DNA of 41,262 bases, taken from Bacteroidia bacterium (GTDB lineage Bacteria; Bacteroidota; Bacteroidia; 2-12-FULL-35-15). This document shows positions 7,440-16,582 of this stretch, in pieces. The notes beneath the pieces were generated by a model. The model did not search any database, was not told where the DNA came from, and saw nothing but the letters and a program-made list of their open reading frames with translations. Within the stretch, counting starts at the first letter, position 1, and each line of letters begins with the position of its first letter. The stretch is taken from positions 1 through 41,262 of the forward strand of contig JAURXZ010000032.1 in assembly GCA_030654175.1 (NCBI GenBank), written 5' to 3'. The position numbers and the translations under genes are program-made.

Positions 7440-8999
7440 ATGAATTATTATAAAACTCTTTACATTTTGCTTTTGGCAATAATTCCATCCCTTTGCTCCG
7501 GGCAAATAGTAGATGGAGATAAAATTATATATAATGGCTTTGATGCCATATATTATTACCATTACAAACCATTTACCGGACAAGGGATTGCTTATTATAA
7601 AAACGGTGTAAAGAAATCGGATGGAAAATATTATGCAGGCCATAAGGTGACCTGGGTAGCCTGGTATGATAACGGTCAAAAAGAAACAGAGGGCTACTTC
7701 AGCAAGGGTGAGAAAGAAGGCAAATGGATTGAGTGGTATGAGAATGGCCAAAAAAAATTCGAGACAGTATACGTTTCAGGCCAGGAACATTCCAAATGGC
7801 TACGGTGGTGTGATAACGGACAAAAAAGAGAAGAATGCGAATACGATAGAGGTCATATTGTCGGTAAGTACATTAAGTGGCATTGTAATGGTCAATTAGC
7901 AACAGAAATCGATTACTCCAATGGAAGACAAAATGGGAAATGTGTATCCTTTCATCCTAATGGGCAAAAAGAATCTGAACACGAATTTTTGAATGGTTTG
8001 CCAAATGGCAAGTGTATTGAATGGCATGATAATGGGAGAATTCAATGCGAAGGCGAATTTCTCAATGGCTATAAAACAGGCAGATGGATTTGGTGGCACG
8101 ACAATGGGCAAAAAAAATTGGAGTGTGAATACTTCGGAAATGAACAAACCTTGCGAACAATAGGCTGGCACGCCAATGGGCAAAAAGCAAGTGATGTTGA
8201 GACTGAGCGCTTAGAGGGAGGCCCCATTTCCAGTAAAAGTACCCGATGGCATGAGAATGGTCAAAAAAGTTTAGAGCGCAAATTTCTTAATTGGCAGCAA
8301 ACCGGTAAAGATACTGTGTGGTATCAAAATGGGCAGAAATTATCTCAGGGTGAATACCTTAACGACAAACGAATCGGTGTATGGACAGAGTGGTATGATA
8401 ATGGTCAAAAATCATCGGAAGGCGAATATTTCGCTGGTCAAAAAACCGGGAAATGGATTGAATGGGACAAGAACGGAAATATTAAAAAAAATAATTATGG
8501 TCAAACTGCAAGTGGAAGCGAAATTAATTTGAATTTAACCGATAGTCTTTATTATTGCGATAACAAAGTCTATACCGGAAAAATAATTACTTTTTATGAA
8601 AATACATTATTGAAAGAGTATGAGCAAGAGTGCCATAAGGGCAAGGTTTATAAAAGTATTGGCTGGCACAGGAACGGGCGAAAAAAATCACAAGGGAAAT
8701 ACGTTAAGAATCAAAAAAAAGGCAAATGGATAGTCTGGGATGAGGGTGGACTTATAAAAAATAAAGGAAAATACAGGAACGGTCAAAAAACCGGCCAATG
8801 GAAAGAGTGGGATGATAGCAAAAGGAAATACTTTGTAGGAATGTATGTTCATAATCAAAAAAACGGCAGGTGGATAAGCCGCTACTATTATGGGCAAAAG
8901 GAAACCATGACAGATTACCTAAATGGTAAAGCAATAAGATATACAGAATGGGATGAAAAAAAGAATATTATTTTAAGAAAAAATATTTCCACCGAATAG
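7440..8999 (+). CDS. Exported MORN-repeat (YwqK-like) protein
   Basis: Protein of 519 residues with a signal peptide (LLLAIIPSLCSGQ, cleavage near residue 22). It is almost wholly made of about 20-25-residue repeats of the form GKWIEWYDNGQKKSEGEY. About seventeen or more can be read, some degenerate (the stretch near residues 350-395 breaks the rhythm). These are MORN_2 variant repeats. Database entries often call such proteins YwqK-family antitoxins, but no toxin partner is seen here. The protein is probably periplasmic or surface-exposed and forms an elongated beta structure. No C-terminal T9SS sorting domain is visible. It starts 28 bases after the GNAT gene. Molecular role unknown. Confidence 0.85.
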   Translation: MNYYKTLYILLLAIIPSLCSGQIVDGDKIIYNGFDAIYYYHYKPFTGQGIAYYKNGVKKSDGKYYAGHKVTWVAWYDNGQKETEGYFSKGEKEGKWIEWYENGQKKFETVYVSGQEHSKWLRWCDNGQKREECEYDRGHIVGKYIKWHCNGQLATEIDYSNGRQNGKCVSFHPNGQKESEHEFLNGLPNGKCIEWHDNGRIQCEGEFLNGYKTGRWIWWHDNGQKKLECEYFGNEQTLRTIGWHANGQKASDVETERLEGGPISSKSTRWHENGQKSLERKFLNWQQTGKDTVWYQNGQKLSQGEYLNDKRIGVWTEWYDNGQKSSEGEYFAGQKTGKWIEWDKNGNIKKNNYGQTASGSEINLNLTDSLYYCDNKVYTGKIITFYENTLLKEYEQECHKGKVYKSIGWHRNGRKKSQGKYVKNQKKGKWIVWDEGGLIKNKGKYRNGQKTGQWKEWDDSKRKYFVGMYVHNQKNGRWISRYYYGQKETMTDYLNGKAIRYTEWDEKKNIILRKNISTE

Positions 9000-9126
9000 A
9001 GGTCAAACAATAATTTTTCAAGGCTCAGCTGTCTTTTGTGATAAAGGGTAGCCAGATGAAATGAGTTGAAATGAAATAAAATTGGTAGTTGCAAAACATT
9101 TCACAGCGGTATAAATTTATTTTTTA

Positions 9127-9169
9127 TTTGTTTTTGCCACTTGTAATTTTATAATTTCGTTAACGAAAT
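9127..9169 (+). promoter_or_regulatory. Promoter and palindromic operator candidate before the SMR exporter
   Basis: TTTG at 9127-9130 and TAATTTCG at 9152-9159 (one base off TAnnTTTG) are spaced 21 bases. The 16-base perfect palindrome ATTTCGTTAACGAAAT at 9154-9169 overlaps the -7 box and could bind a dimeric repressor. A related module stands before the GNAT gene at 11687 (AATTTTATAA, then TTACGAAATCG). The 220-base gap from 9000 to 9219 holds nothing else I can name, and no guanidine riboswitch form was recognised. Confidence 0.45.
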
Positions 9170-9219
9170 CGGCAATCGCCCTTAGCTAATCGTTTTGCCA
9201 ACCTTAAAGACTATTTAAA

Positions 9220-9546
9220 ATGAATTGGATTTTTTTAATTATTGCAGGATTATTTGAAGTAGTGTTTGCTTTCTGCTTAGGGAAAACCAAAGGAACAACA
9301 GGGCATGAGATGTATTTGTGGTATGCAGGATTTGCAGTTGCACTCTGTATTAGTATGGGACTTTTGATCAAAGCCACACAAAATTTACCTATTGGTACCG
9401 CTTATGCCGTTTGGACAGGGATTGGCGCAGTAGGGACGGTTTTAATTGGCATTTTTGTTTTTAAAGAACCCGTATCTTTTTGGAGAGTTTTTTTTATCAT
9501 CACACTTATTAGTTCAATTATCGGACTAAAAGCTGTTTCTCATTAA
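9220..9546 (+). CDS. SMR-family exporter, Gdx/SugE type
   Basis: Small inner-membrane transporter of 108 residues with four transmembrane helices, the standard SMR size. Glu13 in helix 1 (AGLFEVVFA) is the conserved proton/substrate site. LPIGTAYAVWTGIGAVG in helix 3 is the signature shared with the guanidinium exporter Gdx (SugE), and the C-terminus GLKAVSH resembles its GLKLSTH. I therefore favour guanidinium/H+ antiport over broad quaternary-ammonium export. Functional SMR transporters are antiparallel dimers, and no second SMR gene is nearby, so it would be a homodimer. It has a probable own promoter and repeat copy 3 behind it. Confidence 0.88.
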   Translation: MNWIFLIIAGLFEVVFAFCLGKTKGTTGHEMYLWYAGFAVALCISMGLLIKATQNLPIGTAYAVWTGIGAVGTVLIGIFVFKEPVSFWRVFFIITLISSIIGLKAVSH

Positions 9547-9576
9547 TATTATTAAAACGAATTTTTTTGCCAAAGC

Positions 9577-9654
9577 CCGGCAGGCGCCAGTGATGGTAAA
9601 GTGAGCAGACGCGAGTTTTTTTAACTCGTGCCGTTTATTGGTAGGCATCTTGCC
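9577..9654 (+). repeat. Structured 78-79 bp repeat, copy 3
   Basis: Third and most diverged copy, 31 bases after the SMR stop. The first half has changes (AGGCGCCAG and GCAGACGCGAG), but the hairpin with AACTCGTGCC and the end GCATCTTGCC are kept. The better preservation of the hairpin half suggests that it is the constrained part. Confidence 0.82.
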
Positions 9655-9724
9655 ATTTTCGCCCAACATGGCATAAAATTATTTGTAAAACGTAATAAGT
9701 AAATCGAAATCACATATTTGAACT

Positions 9725-10288
<564 letters not shown>

Positions 10289-10418
10289 TGCACAGTAAGG
10301 TAAATTTGGTTTGAGAATGGATTAAAAGCCAGAAAAACATAACCAAATGACTAATATTGTATTGGATACAACTATATTTTTTTAAGATCGAATTTTAAAT
10401 TTCCCGGAGAGCCTACTT

Positions 10419-11552
10419 ATGAGACAGATTCTATTCGCATTTTTATTTTTAACAGTTAGCGCCTTTGCTCAGGAAAAAAATGAACAAATAATTATTAAAG
10501 GAACAATTAAAGGTGACACCAAAGGATTCAATAAAGTGTATTGTTATGGTGAGGGAATACCAAAAGGACTGGTTCAGGAAATAATAAATGGAAGTTTTGA
10601 ATTTATTATTCAATTCGATAAACCTGTTTTTCCGCGATTCTTCACAGATTACGATCGCAAAGTAAAAAAAGGATATCAGCCATTTGGTGTCCTGATTGAT
10701 AAACCCGGCTTAGTTATTATTACTGTAGAAAATATTGATAATGGATTTGTTAATTCAGTTGTTACAGGCTTACCATCAGCTGCATTATATCAGTCCTTTA
10801 ACAATGATAAAGATAAGATAGATGAACAAGCTTTGGAAATTGTAAAAAAACAGTATGGAAGAAGCTCGCTTAGCAATGAAGATACTGCCTTTGAAAAAAT
10901 AAACAAAAGCAAAGATTCAATTATTAATATCATGTTTCCCCCCTTTTTAATCAAATTTATTAAGGAGCATCCGGATCAATATGTAAGTATATTTATTTTA
11001 AATGAAAACAAGTCATCATTAAATTTTAAGGAAACCACCGAGAGTTATGAAGGATTTGGGCAGGAAATAAAAAATTCAACTCTTGGGAGATCAATTTCTG
11101 ATTACATAACCGGAGCAAAAAAATCTCAAACAGGTAGTTACGTTGAAAACTTCACGCTCCTTACCGATCAGGACAAGCCTTTCGATTTCGCACATCTGAA
11201 AGGGAAATATATCGTGCTGGATTTTTGGGCAAGCTGGTGCGGCCCTTGTCGCAAGTCATTTCCGCACATGAAGGAGATTTACGAAAAGTATAAAGAAAAA
11301 GACCTTGAGTTTTTACATATCTCAATTGATAAAAACAAAGACGCTTGGTTAGGAGCTGTTGCTGCCGAAAATATTCCATGGCCTCAGTTACTTAACAATA
11401 ATGAAGTTGCTCTTAAATTGTTTGCTGTAACTTCTGTTCCTACAACCTATTTGATTGATAAAGATGGAAAAATTTTAATGAAGGAAATTGGATTTGATTC
11501 AAATGGGAATAGTGCGATTGAAAATGAATTAAAGCTTTTGTTTGGATTTTAG
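10419..11552 (+). CDS. TlpA-like thioredoxin with N-terminal DUF4369-like domain
   Basis: Periplasmic thiol-disulfide protein of 377 residues. A signal peptide (MRQILFAFLFLTVSAFAQ) is followed by a beta-rich DUF4369-like domain (about residues 23-130), a helical linker, and a thioredoxin/AhpC-TSA-like domain (about 240-377). The redox motif is WCGPC with Cys274 and Cys277; the cis-proline loop is SVPTTY. Fusions of this kind are common in Bacteroidota and are thought to reduce periplasmic disulfides, often in stress or cytochrome maturation. A GGAG-like sequence lies shortly before the ATG (ccggagagcctactt), unusual in this window. No redox partner gene is adjacent. Confidence 0.87.
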   Translation: MRQILFAFLFLTVSAFAQEKNEQIIIKGTIKGDTKGFNKVYCYGEGIPKGLVQEIINGSFEFIIQFDKPVFPRFFTDYDRKVKKGYQPFGVLIDKPGLVIITVENIDNGFVNSVVTGLPSAALYQSFNNDKDKIDEQALEIVKKQYGRSSLSNEDTAFEKINKSKDSIINIMFPPFLIKFIKEHPDQYVSIFILNENKSSLNFKETTESYEGFGQEIKNSTLGRSISDYITGAKKSQTGSYVENFTLLTDQDKPFDFAHLKGKYIVLDFWASWCGPCRKSFPHMKEIYEKYKEKDLEFLHISIDKNKDAWLGAVAAENIPWPQLLNNNEVALKLFAVTSVPTTYLIDKDGKILMKEIGFDSNGNSAIENELKLLFGF

Positions 11553-11571
11553 ATGAATTGAACCCATTCGC

Positions 11572-11606
11572 AATTTTATAAATTTTGGTTACGAAATCGC
11601 CATGAT
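11572..11606 (+). promoter_or_regulatory. Upstream module shared with the SMR exporter
   Basis: AATTTTATAA followed by ATTTTGGTTACGAAATCG here parallels AATTTTATAA then TTTCGTTAACGAAATCG at 9147-9171. TAAATTTTG is a -7-like box with one extra base. Both copies stand 60-115 bases before the start of a small single gene, so a shared promoter carried with cassette-like genes is a plausible reading. Confidence 0.4.
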
Positions 11607-11686
11607 AGATTGGCCATTCGTTGGCAGCAGAGCCATTAAAAGGAAATGGAGCATATAGACAAAAACATCTAAATTGTAAAGTCAAA

Positions 11687-12178
11687 ATGGATCAACAAAT
11701 TAGTATAAGGCCGGTTATAGAAAAAGATAATTTGCTTTTAGCAGAAATGATTCGTGGTGTGTTTGAAGAACACAATGCCCCAAAAATTGGTACTGTTTAC
11801 TCAGACCCTACTACCTATAGTTTATTTCAAACGTTTAAGGTAAACAGATCAAAGCTTTGGGTAGCTGAAATTAACGATCAAATTATGGGTTGTTGTGGAA
11901 TTTACCCAACTGACGGATTGAATAAGGACACCGTTGAATTAGTGAAATTTTATTTACCTGCATTATCACGTGGAAAAGGAATCGGGCAAAAATTAATGGA
12001 ACAATCTGTTTTATCTGCAATTGAGTTTGGCTACAATAAATTATATTTGGAAAGCTTGCCACAATTTTCAAAAGCTGTGAGCATGTATGAAAAACAGGGG
12101 TTTCAAAGACTTGATCAGCCGTTAGCAAAATCAGGGCACACCTCTTGTAATATTTGGATGGTCAAAGAACTTAACTAA
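11687..12178 (+). CDS. GNAT-family N-acetyltransferase
   Basis: I choose ATG at 11687 (163 residues). An upstream TTG at 11621 would add 22 residues that match no GNAT and lie on the leader sequence. ISIRPVIEKDN is the usual beta-1 start. LVKFYLPALSRGKGIGQKLMEQ carries the acetyl-CoA loop RGKGIG, and SKAVSMYEKQGF is the last conserved helix. SGHTSCNIWMVKEL closes the fold. The length is typical of one-domain GNATs. Substrate unknown. The MDR gene follows after 57 bases. Confidence 0.85.
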   Translation: MDQQISIRPVIEKDNLLLAEMIRGVFEEHNAPKIGTVYSDPTTYSLFQTFKVNRSKLWVAEINDQIMGCCGIYPTDGLNKDTVELVKFYLPALSRGKGIGQKLMEQSVLSAIEFGYNKLYLESLPQFSKAVSMYEKQGFQRLDQPLAKSGHTSCNIWMVKELN

Positions 12179-12235
12179 TGCTTCCGCTAATAATGGTTTG
12201 GCAAGAGGAACCTTAAATAATACTTTGGTAATAAA

Positions 12236-13201
12236 ATGAAAGCAATCGTATATACAAAATATGGACCACCGGAAGTTGCCCAATTAATGGAGGTTCCTAA
12301 ACCCATACCAAAAGATAACGAATTATTAATTAAGATTTATTCATCTACAGTAAACCGGACTGACTCCGGTTTTCGTAGTGCCGAATATTTTATTTCGCGA
12401 TTTTGGAGTGGACTTTTGCGACCAAAATATAAAATATTAGGTTGTGAGTTTGCAGGAATAATTGAAGAAATTGGTAAAGGAGTAACAACATTCCAAAAAG
12501 GTGATAAAGTTTTTGGGTATAATGACAAAACCTTCGGAGGCCATGGAGAATATTTAACTATTGCCGAAAGCGAAGCGGTAACAAATATTCCTGACAACAT
12601 AAGTTTTGATGAAGCGGCAGCTCTCACCGAAGGTGCTCATTATGCTTTAGTGGATATTAGAGCAGCAAAGATTGAACCTGGCCAAAATGTTTTAGTGTAT
12701 GGAGCAACCGGTGCCATTGGTTCGGCCGCTGTGCAATTATTAAAACATTTTGGAGCAACGATTACAGCAGTTTGTAATACAAAAAATGTAGAACTGGTAA
12801 AATCTCTCGGTGCAGATATTGTTATTGATTATCAAACACAGGATTTCACAAAGACAGAAAATAAATTTCAATTCATTTTTGACGCTGTAGGAAAAAGTTC
12901 ATTCGGACAATGCAAGCCTTTACTAACTGAAAAAGGAATTTACATTTCAACCGAGTTAGGGAAAAATGGTGAGAATATACTTTTTGCACTTACCACACCG
13001 CTTTGGGGCGGGAAAAAACTTTTATTCCCAATTCCAACAATTACTAAAAAGGATGTAATATTTTTAAAAGAGCTTGTTCAAAAAGGTGAATACAAACCTT
13101 TAATTGACAGAAAGTATACGTTAGAACAGATCGTTGATGCATACAAATATGTAGAAACAGGACAAAAAACGGGTAGCGTAGTTATAAAAATTGTGCAATA
13201 A
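12236..13201 (+). CDS. NAD(P)-dependent quinone-oxidoreductase-like MDR enzyme
   Basis: Medium-chain dehydrogenase/reductase of 321 residues. Residues about 1-125 form the GroES-like domain (VGI-type start MKAIVYTKYGPPEVAQLMEV, then GCEFAGIIEEIGKGV and GDKVFGY). Residues about 140-280 form the nucleotide-binding fold (VLVYGATGAIGSAAVQLLK). The cysteines and histidine that bind catalytic or structural zinc are absent, which places it with zinc-free quinone or enoyl reductases rather than alcohol dehydrogenases. The C-terminal QKTGSVVIKI is typical. Cytoplasmic; substrate unknown. The block TAATGGTTTGGCAAGAGGAACC just upstream (about 12190-12212) looks like a cassette-junction remnant to me, but this is weak. 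Confidence 0.87.
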   Translation: MKAIVYTKYGPPEVAQLMEVPKPIPKDNELLIKIYSSTVNRTDSGFRSAEYFISRFWSGLLRPKYKILGCEFAGIIEEIGKGVTTFQKGDKVFGYNDKTFGGHGEYLTIAESEAVTNIPDNISFDEAAALTEGAHYALVDIRAAKIEPGQNVLVYGATGAIGSAAVQLLKHFGATITAVCNTKNVELVKSLGADIVIDYQTQDFTKTENKFQFIFDAVGKSSFGQCKPLLTEKGIYISTELGKNGENILFALTTPLWGGKKLLFPIPTITKKDVIFLKELVQKGEYKPLIDRKYTLEQIVDAYKYVETGQKTGSVVIKIVQ

Positions 13202-13256
13202 CAATTCACCAACGTATGCTGTTATGCTAAGCCATATATAAACCTTGATATTGATC

Positions 13257-13964
13257 ATGAAAAATATAATTGATGAAATTCGGGTAGAACTTAAAAAAAA
13301 CATTGATAAAAAAACTCAGGCAACAAGTCAGCATTTTTTCAAAGAAAAGATTAAATGTTATGGCGTAAAGATGCCTGTTGTAAGTAGGATCAGTAAAGAA
13401 TTCTTTAAACGCATTAAATCTGAAAAAAAATCGGAAATAGTTGACCTGTGCGAAAGTTTATGGCAATCAGGATATATTGAAGAAGCTTTCATAGCATGCA
13501 ACTGGTCTTATTACATTCATAAAGAATACCAACCAGTAGATTTTAAAATATTCAGGAGGTGGATCAGTGAGCATGTAAATAATTGGGCAACTTGCGATAC
13601 ATTTTGTAACCATACACTTGGAGAATTTATTGAGATGTATCCCGAATATCTGGTGAAATTAAAAGACTTCGCAAAATCAGATAACAGATGGATGCGCAGA
13701 GCATCTGCTGTTACTTTGATCATACCGGCAAGAAAGGGTAAATTTCTGAAAGACATTTTAGAAATTGCGGATATTTTACTTTTAGATAAGGATGATTTGG
13801 TTCAAAAAGGATATGGGTGGATGTTAAAAGCGGCTAGCCAGGCACATCAGCGGGAGATATTTGAATATGTGATCAGAAACAAGGATATTATGCCCCGTAC
13901 AGCATTAAGATATGCTATTGAAAAAATGCCTGAGGATTTAAAAAAGATCGCAATGGCGAAATAA
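13257..13964 (+). CDS. AlkD-like DNA alkylation repair protein
   Basis: All-helical HEAT-like protein of 235 residues from ATG 13257; a TTG four codons earlier is in frame but less likely. YGVKMPVVSRISKEF, HVNNWATCDTFCNHTLGEF, DNRWMRRASAVTLI and VQKGYGWMLKAAS are the landmarks of the AlkC/AlkD family, monofunctional glycosylases that remove N3- and N7-alkylpurines without base flipping. The conserved Trp and Asp of the lesion pocket are present (NNWATCD and RRASAV regions). It is a lone gene about 6.4 kb from an AlkB gene in the same window, so two different alkylation-repair routes are encoded here. Confidence 0.85.
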   Translation: MKNIIDEIRVELKKNIDKKTQATSQHFFKEKIKCYGVKMPVVSRISKEFFKRIKSEKKSEIVDLCESLWQSGYIEEAFIACNWSYYIHKEYQPVDFKIFRRWISEHVNNWATCDTFCNHTLGEFIEMYPEYLVKLKDFAKSDNRWMRRASAVTLIIPARKGKFLKDILEIADILLLDKDDLVQKGYGWMLKAASQAHQREIFEYVIRNKDIMPRTALRYAIEKMPEDLKKIAMAK

Positions 13965-14090
13965 ACAGATGCCTTTAGTTGTGCATTTAATCATAAATTA
14001 GCAATGAAAATTTGAAAGCGCTTGCAACATTTATTCGAGTTGTGAAAAGTTAAAAAAATGCTTAAATAAATTATCACTTATAAAAATAAT

Positions 14091-15260
14091 ATGAAAAAAT
14101 ATTTTACATTATTGTCTTTATTTATGGCTGTTTCCCTTGTTAGTCTTGGACAAACATTTCAGGTCGGTCATAAACAGAAAACTTTTATTGATGCGAACAG
14201 GGCTAATAGAAATATCACTACAGAAATTTATTATCCGTCCGCTACAGCAGGCGAAAATGTTGCTATTTCATCAGGACTATTCCCTGTGATCGTTTTCGGA
14301 CATGGATTTGTAATGACATGGAGTGCTTATGAAGTAGTTTGGAACGCCATTGTTCCCAATGGATATATAATGATTTTTCCTACTACAGAAACTTCTATTT
14401 CCCCGTCTCATGAAGACTTTGGTAAAGACATTGCTTTTTTAGTTGAAGCCATGAAAGCGGAAGGAATAAATTCTACTTCCTTATTTTATGGCACTGTTTC
14501 TTCTACCTCCGCAGTAATGGGCCATTCTATGGGCGGAGGTTCTGCGTTTCTTGCGGTTCAACATGATTCTGCTATCACGGCACTTGCAACTTTTGCTGCT
14601 GCAGTTACCACTCCATCATCCATTACGGCAGCTAAGAACATTACCATCCCTTCAATTGTTTTCTCCGGTGTTAACGACTGTGTTGCTCCCCCGGCCCAGC
14701 ATCAGATACCAATGTATGATTCTCTTCTTTCTGTTTGTAAAACGTTGGTTAACATAACGGGTGCAAGCCACTGTCAATTTGCAAATGTAAATACGAGTTG
14801 TTATTTTGGCGAAGGCACATGTTCACCGCAAGCAACAATTTCTTCTTCTGTACAGCAAACAACTACATTTGATCTGCTTTTGCCCTGGCTGAATTTTTAT
14901 TTAAAGAATACCTGCACAGATGCAAGCCTTTTTCAGAATTTAATTTCTATAGGTTCAGGAATTGCTTCTCAGCAAAATTGCATTCTTAACTGTACTGTTA
15001 CAGGTATGGAAAATAGCGTAGGAGCTGCAGATATGTCAATATATCCTAACCCTTTCAATACTTTTACAACTATAAAAACGGATGCAAATTTTAAAGATGC
15101 AACATTTACAATTTATAATTTTTTAGGACAACAAATAAGATGTTTTTCAGGACAGGGAGTTGTTTTGAACCGGGATGATTTACCAAATGGAATTTATTTT
15201 GTGCGTTTGTTTCGAGGCAATAAAATAATTGCAACTGATAAATTAATAATTATCAACTGA
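14091..15260 (+). CDS. T9SS-exported alpha/beta hydrolase, dienelactone/PET-hydrolase-like
   Basis: Protein of 389 residues with signal peptide (cleavage near LVSLG-Q, residue 20). The alpha/beta hydrolase domain covers about 25-275: FGHGF (69-73) as oxyanion region, GHSMGGG with nucleophile Ser146, SGVNDCVAPP with Asp196, and GASHCQF with His227. The GHSMGGG elbow and Asp-His spacing recall the dienelactone-hydrolase/cutinase-like group that contains polyester hydrolases. Several cysteines (197, 216, 228, 237, 244, 274) suggest disulfides. Residues about 312-389 are a type A T9SS sorting domain (SIYPNPFNTFTTI ... NGIYFVRL ... KLIII), so the enzyme is secreted or surface-bound. Natural substrate unknown. 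Confidence 0.85.
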   Translation: MKKYFTLLSLFMAVSLVSLGQTFQVGHKQKTFIDANRANRNITTEIYYPSATAGENVAISSGLFPVIVFGHGFVMTWSAYEVVWNAIVPNGYIMIFPTTETSISPSHEDFGKDIAFLVEAMKAEGINSTSLFYGTVSSTSAVMGHSMGGGSAFLAVQHDSAITALATFAAAVTTPSSITAAKNITIPSIVFSGVNDCVAPPAQHQIPMYDSLLSVCKTLVNITGASHCQFANVNTSCYFGEGTCSPQATISSSVQQTTTFDLLLPWLNFYLKNTCTDASLFQNLISIGSGIASQQNCILNCTVTGMENSVGAADMSIYPNPFNTFTTIKTDANFKDATFTIYNFLGQQIRCFSGQGVVLNRDDLPNGIYFVRLFRGNKIIATDKLIIIN

Positions 15261-15406
15261 CAAAAAGTCTAATGTATTAAAATTTTTCAGTGTTGAACTT
15301 TTACCACTACCGATTTTCTCCGCTAACCCTAAATTGGACGCTTATTATGTACATTATATTTTAATTTTTATAAAAACCATTAAATTTCAAACATAATAAA
15401 TCGAAA

Positions 15407-16108
15407 ATGATCTTATTAATTTCATCAATAACACCGGTAATTATTTTTCTTTATTTAATTTATATAAAGGATCAGATCAAGGAACCCAATGCATTATTGG
15501 CTAAATGTTTTTTAGGTGGCTTTTTATCAATAATACTCACTTTCGCCATTGCTTTACCGGTTTCATATTTAGGCGGTGTATTCCAATCACCTTTTGCAAA
15601 ATCGTTCTATGATGCTTTTTTTTGTGCTGCCATTCCTGAAGAGTTATCGAAATTTGTTATTCTTTACTGGGTAGTTTGGAAGAGTAAAGATTTTGATCAT
15701 CATTATGATGGTATTGTATATGCCGTTTTTGTTTCTTTAGGCTTTGCTTTGGTAGAAAATGTTTTATATGTTTTTGAACATGGCTTTACAACCGCTATTC
15801 TAAGAGCTGTTTTGGCAGTTCCCGGGCATGGTTTTTTTGGTGTTATAATGGGGTACTATTTAGCATTGTCAAAATTTAATGTTGGTGACGCAAAAAGAAA
15901 TTTGATATTAAAAAGTATTTTCATACCCATTCTTTTCCATGGCTTATATGATTTTTTACTGATGTATTTTTCTTCTAATAATGAGAATAATATTTTACTG
16001 AGCACTGTTTTATTAATGACTTTTACATTTTTAGTAATTAAATTATGGAGTGTAGGCTTAAAGAAAATTAAATTGCATACTTTGGAGTATGCCGTAAAAG
16101 AAATTTAA
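15407..16108 (+). CDS. PrsW-like intramembrane metalloprotease
   Basis: Integral membrane protein of 233 residues with about seven hydrophobic helices. The PrsW motifs are present in order: PEELSK (Glu78-Glu79), ENVLY (Glu117), VPGHGFFG (His141) and FHGLYDF (His178, Asp182), which would bind zinc within the membrane. In Bacillus, PrsW cleaves an anti-sigma factor, but many bacteria carry PrsW-like proteins in unknown roles. No sigma/anti-sigma pair is nearby. ATG at 15407 follows a 146-base AT-rich gap without a clear promoter. Confidence 0.85.
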   Translation: MILLISSITPVIIFLYLIYIKDQIKEPNALLAKCFLGGFLSIILTFAIALPVSYLGGVFQSPFAKSFYDAFFCAAIPEELSKFVILYWVVWKSKDFDHHYDGIVYAVFVSLGFALVENVLYVFEHGFTTAILRAVLAVPGHGFFGVIMGYYLALSKFNVGDAKRNLILKSIFIPILFHGLYDFLLMYFSSNNENNILLSTVLLMTFTFLVIKLWSVGLKKIKLHTLEYAVKEI

Positions 16109-16150
16109 AAACCGGCTCATTACAGTACAGTCAAAAATGGTTCACAATTA

Positions 16151-16558
16151 ATGAAACAACGAATAGGGCATATTACAATTGTAGTGGAAGACTATGATAA
16201 AGCTATTGAGTTTTACACTAAAAAACTGCACTTCACATTAGTTGAAGACAGCATTTTAAGCGAAACAAAAAGATGGGTTTTAGTCGCACCTATGGGCTCT
16301 TCAGATTGCTGTTTATTGCTTGCAAAAGCTGCTAATGATGAGCAACATACCAGGATCGGCAATCAAACAGGTGGACGAGTATTCTTGTTTTTATACACCG
16401 ATAATTTTAAAAGAGATTATCAAAATTTACAAGACCAGGGAATTACAATAGTGAGTGGACCCGTTATTGAAACATGGGGTACAGTGGCTGTTTTTGAAGA
16501 CCTATATGGTAATCTTTGGGACTTAATTGAACCTTCTGCCGAATTAAAAAAAACATAG
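16151..16558 (+). CDS. VOC-family (glyoxalase/bleomycin-resistance-like) protein
   Basis: Protein of 135 residues with two beta-alpha-beta-beta-beta units. GHITIVVEDYDKAIEFYTKKL is the typical first unit, with metal-ligand-type His7. RVFLFLYTDN starts the second, and FEDLYGNLWDLIEP gives the final strand with a Glu in the metal position. It may be a metal-dependent dioxygenase/lyase or a drug-binding protein; substrate not predictable. It is 24 bases from the following GNAT gene, so the two may be co-transcribed. Confidence 0.85.
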   Translation: MKQRIGHITIVVEDYDKAIEFYTKKLHFTLVEDSILSETKRWVLVAPMGSSDCCLLLAKAANDEQHTRIGNQTGGRVFLFLYTDNFKRDYQNLQDQGITIVSGPVIETWGTVAVFEDLYGNLWDLIEPSAELKKT

Positions 16559-16582
16559 CAGAACAAAAAAACTATTTTATAG

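Noticed and set aside
9000-9219. Guanidine riboswitch before the Gdx-like exporter
   Set aside because: None of the conserved elements of the known guanidine riboswitch classes was recognised; only a promoter-like site and a palindrome are present.
5029-9654. Three repeats as integron attC sites
   Set aside because: Length and position fit, but the RYYYAAC and GTTRRRY core boxes are missing at the expected ends, and no integrase is seen.
11621-11686. N-terminal extension of the GNAT gene from a TTG
   Set aside because: The 22 residues fall on the leader region and do not match the GNAT fold; ATG 11687 gives a typical protein.
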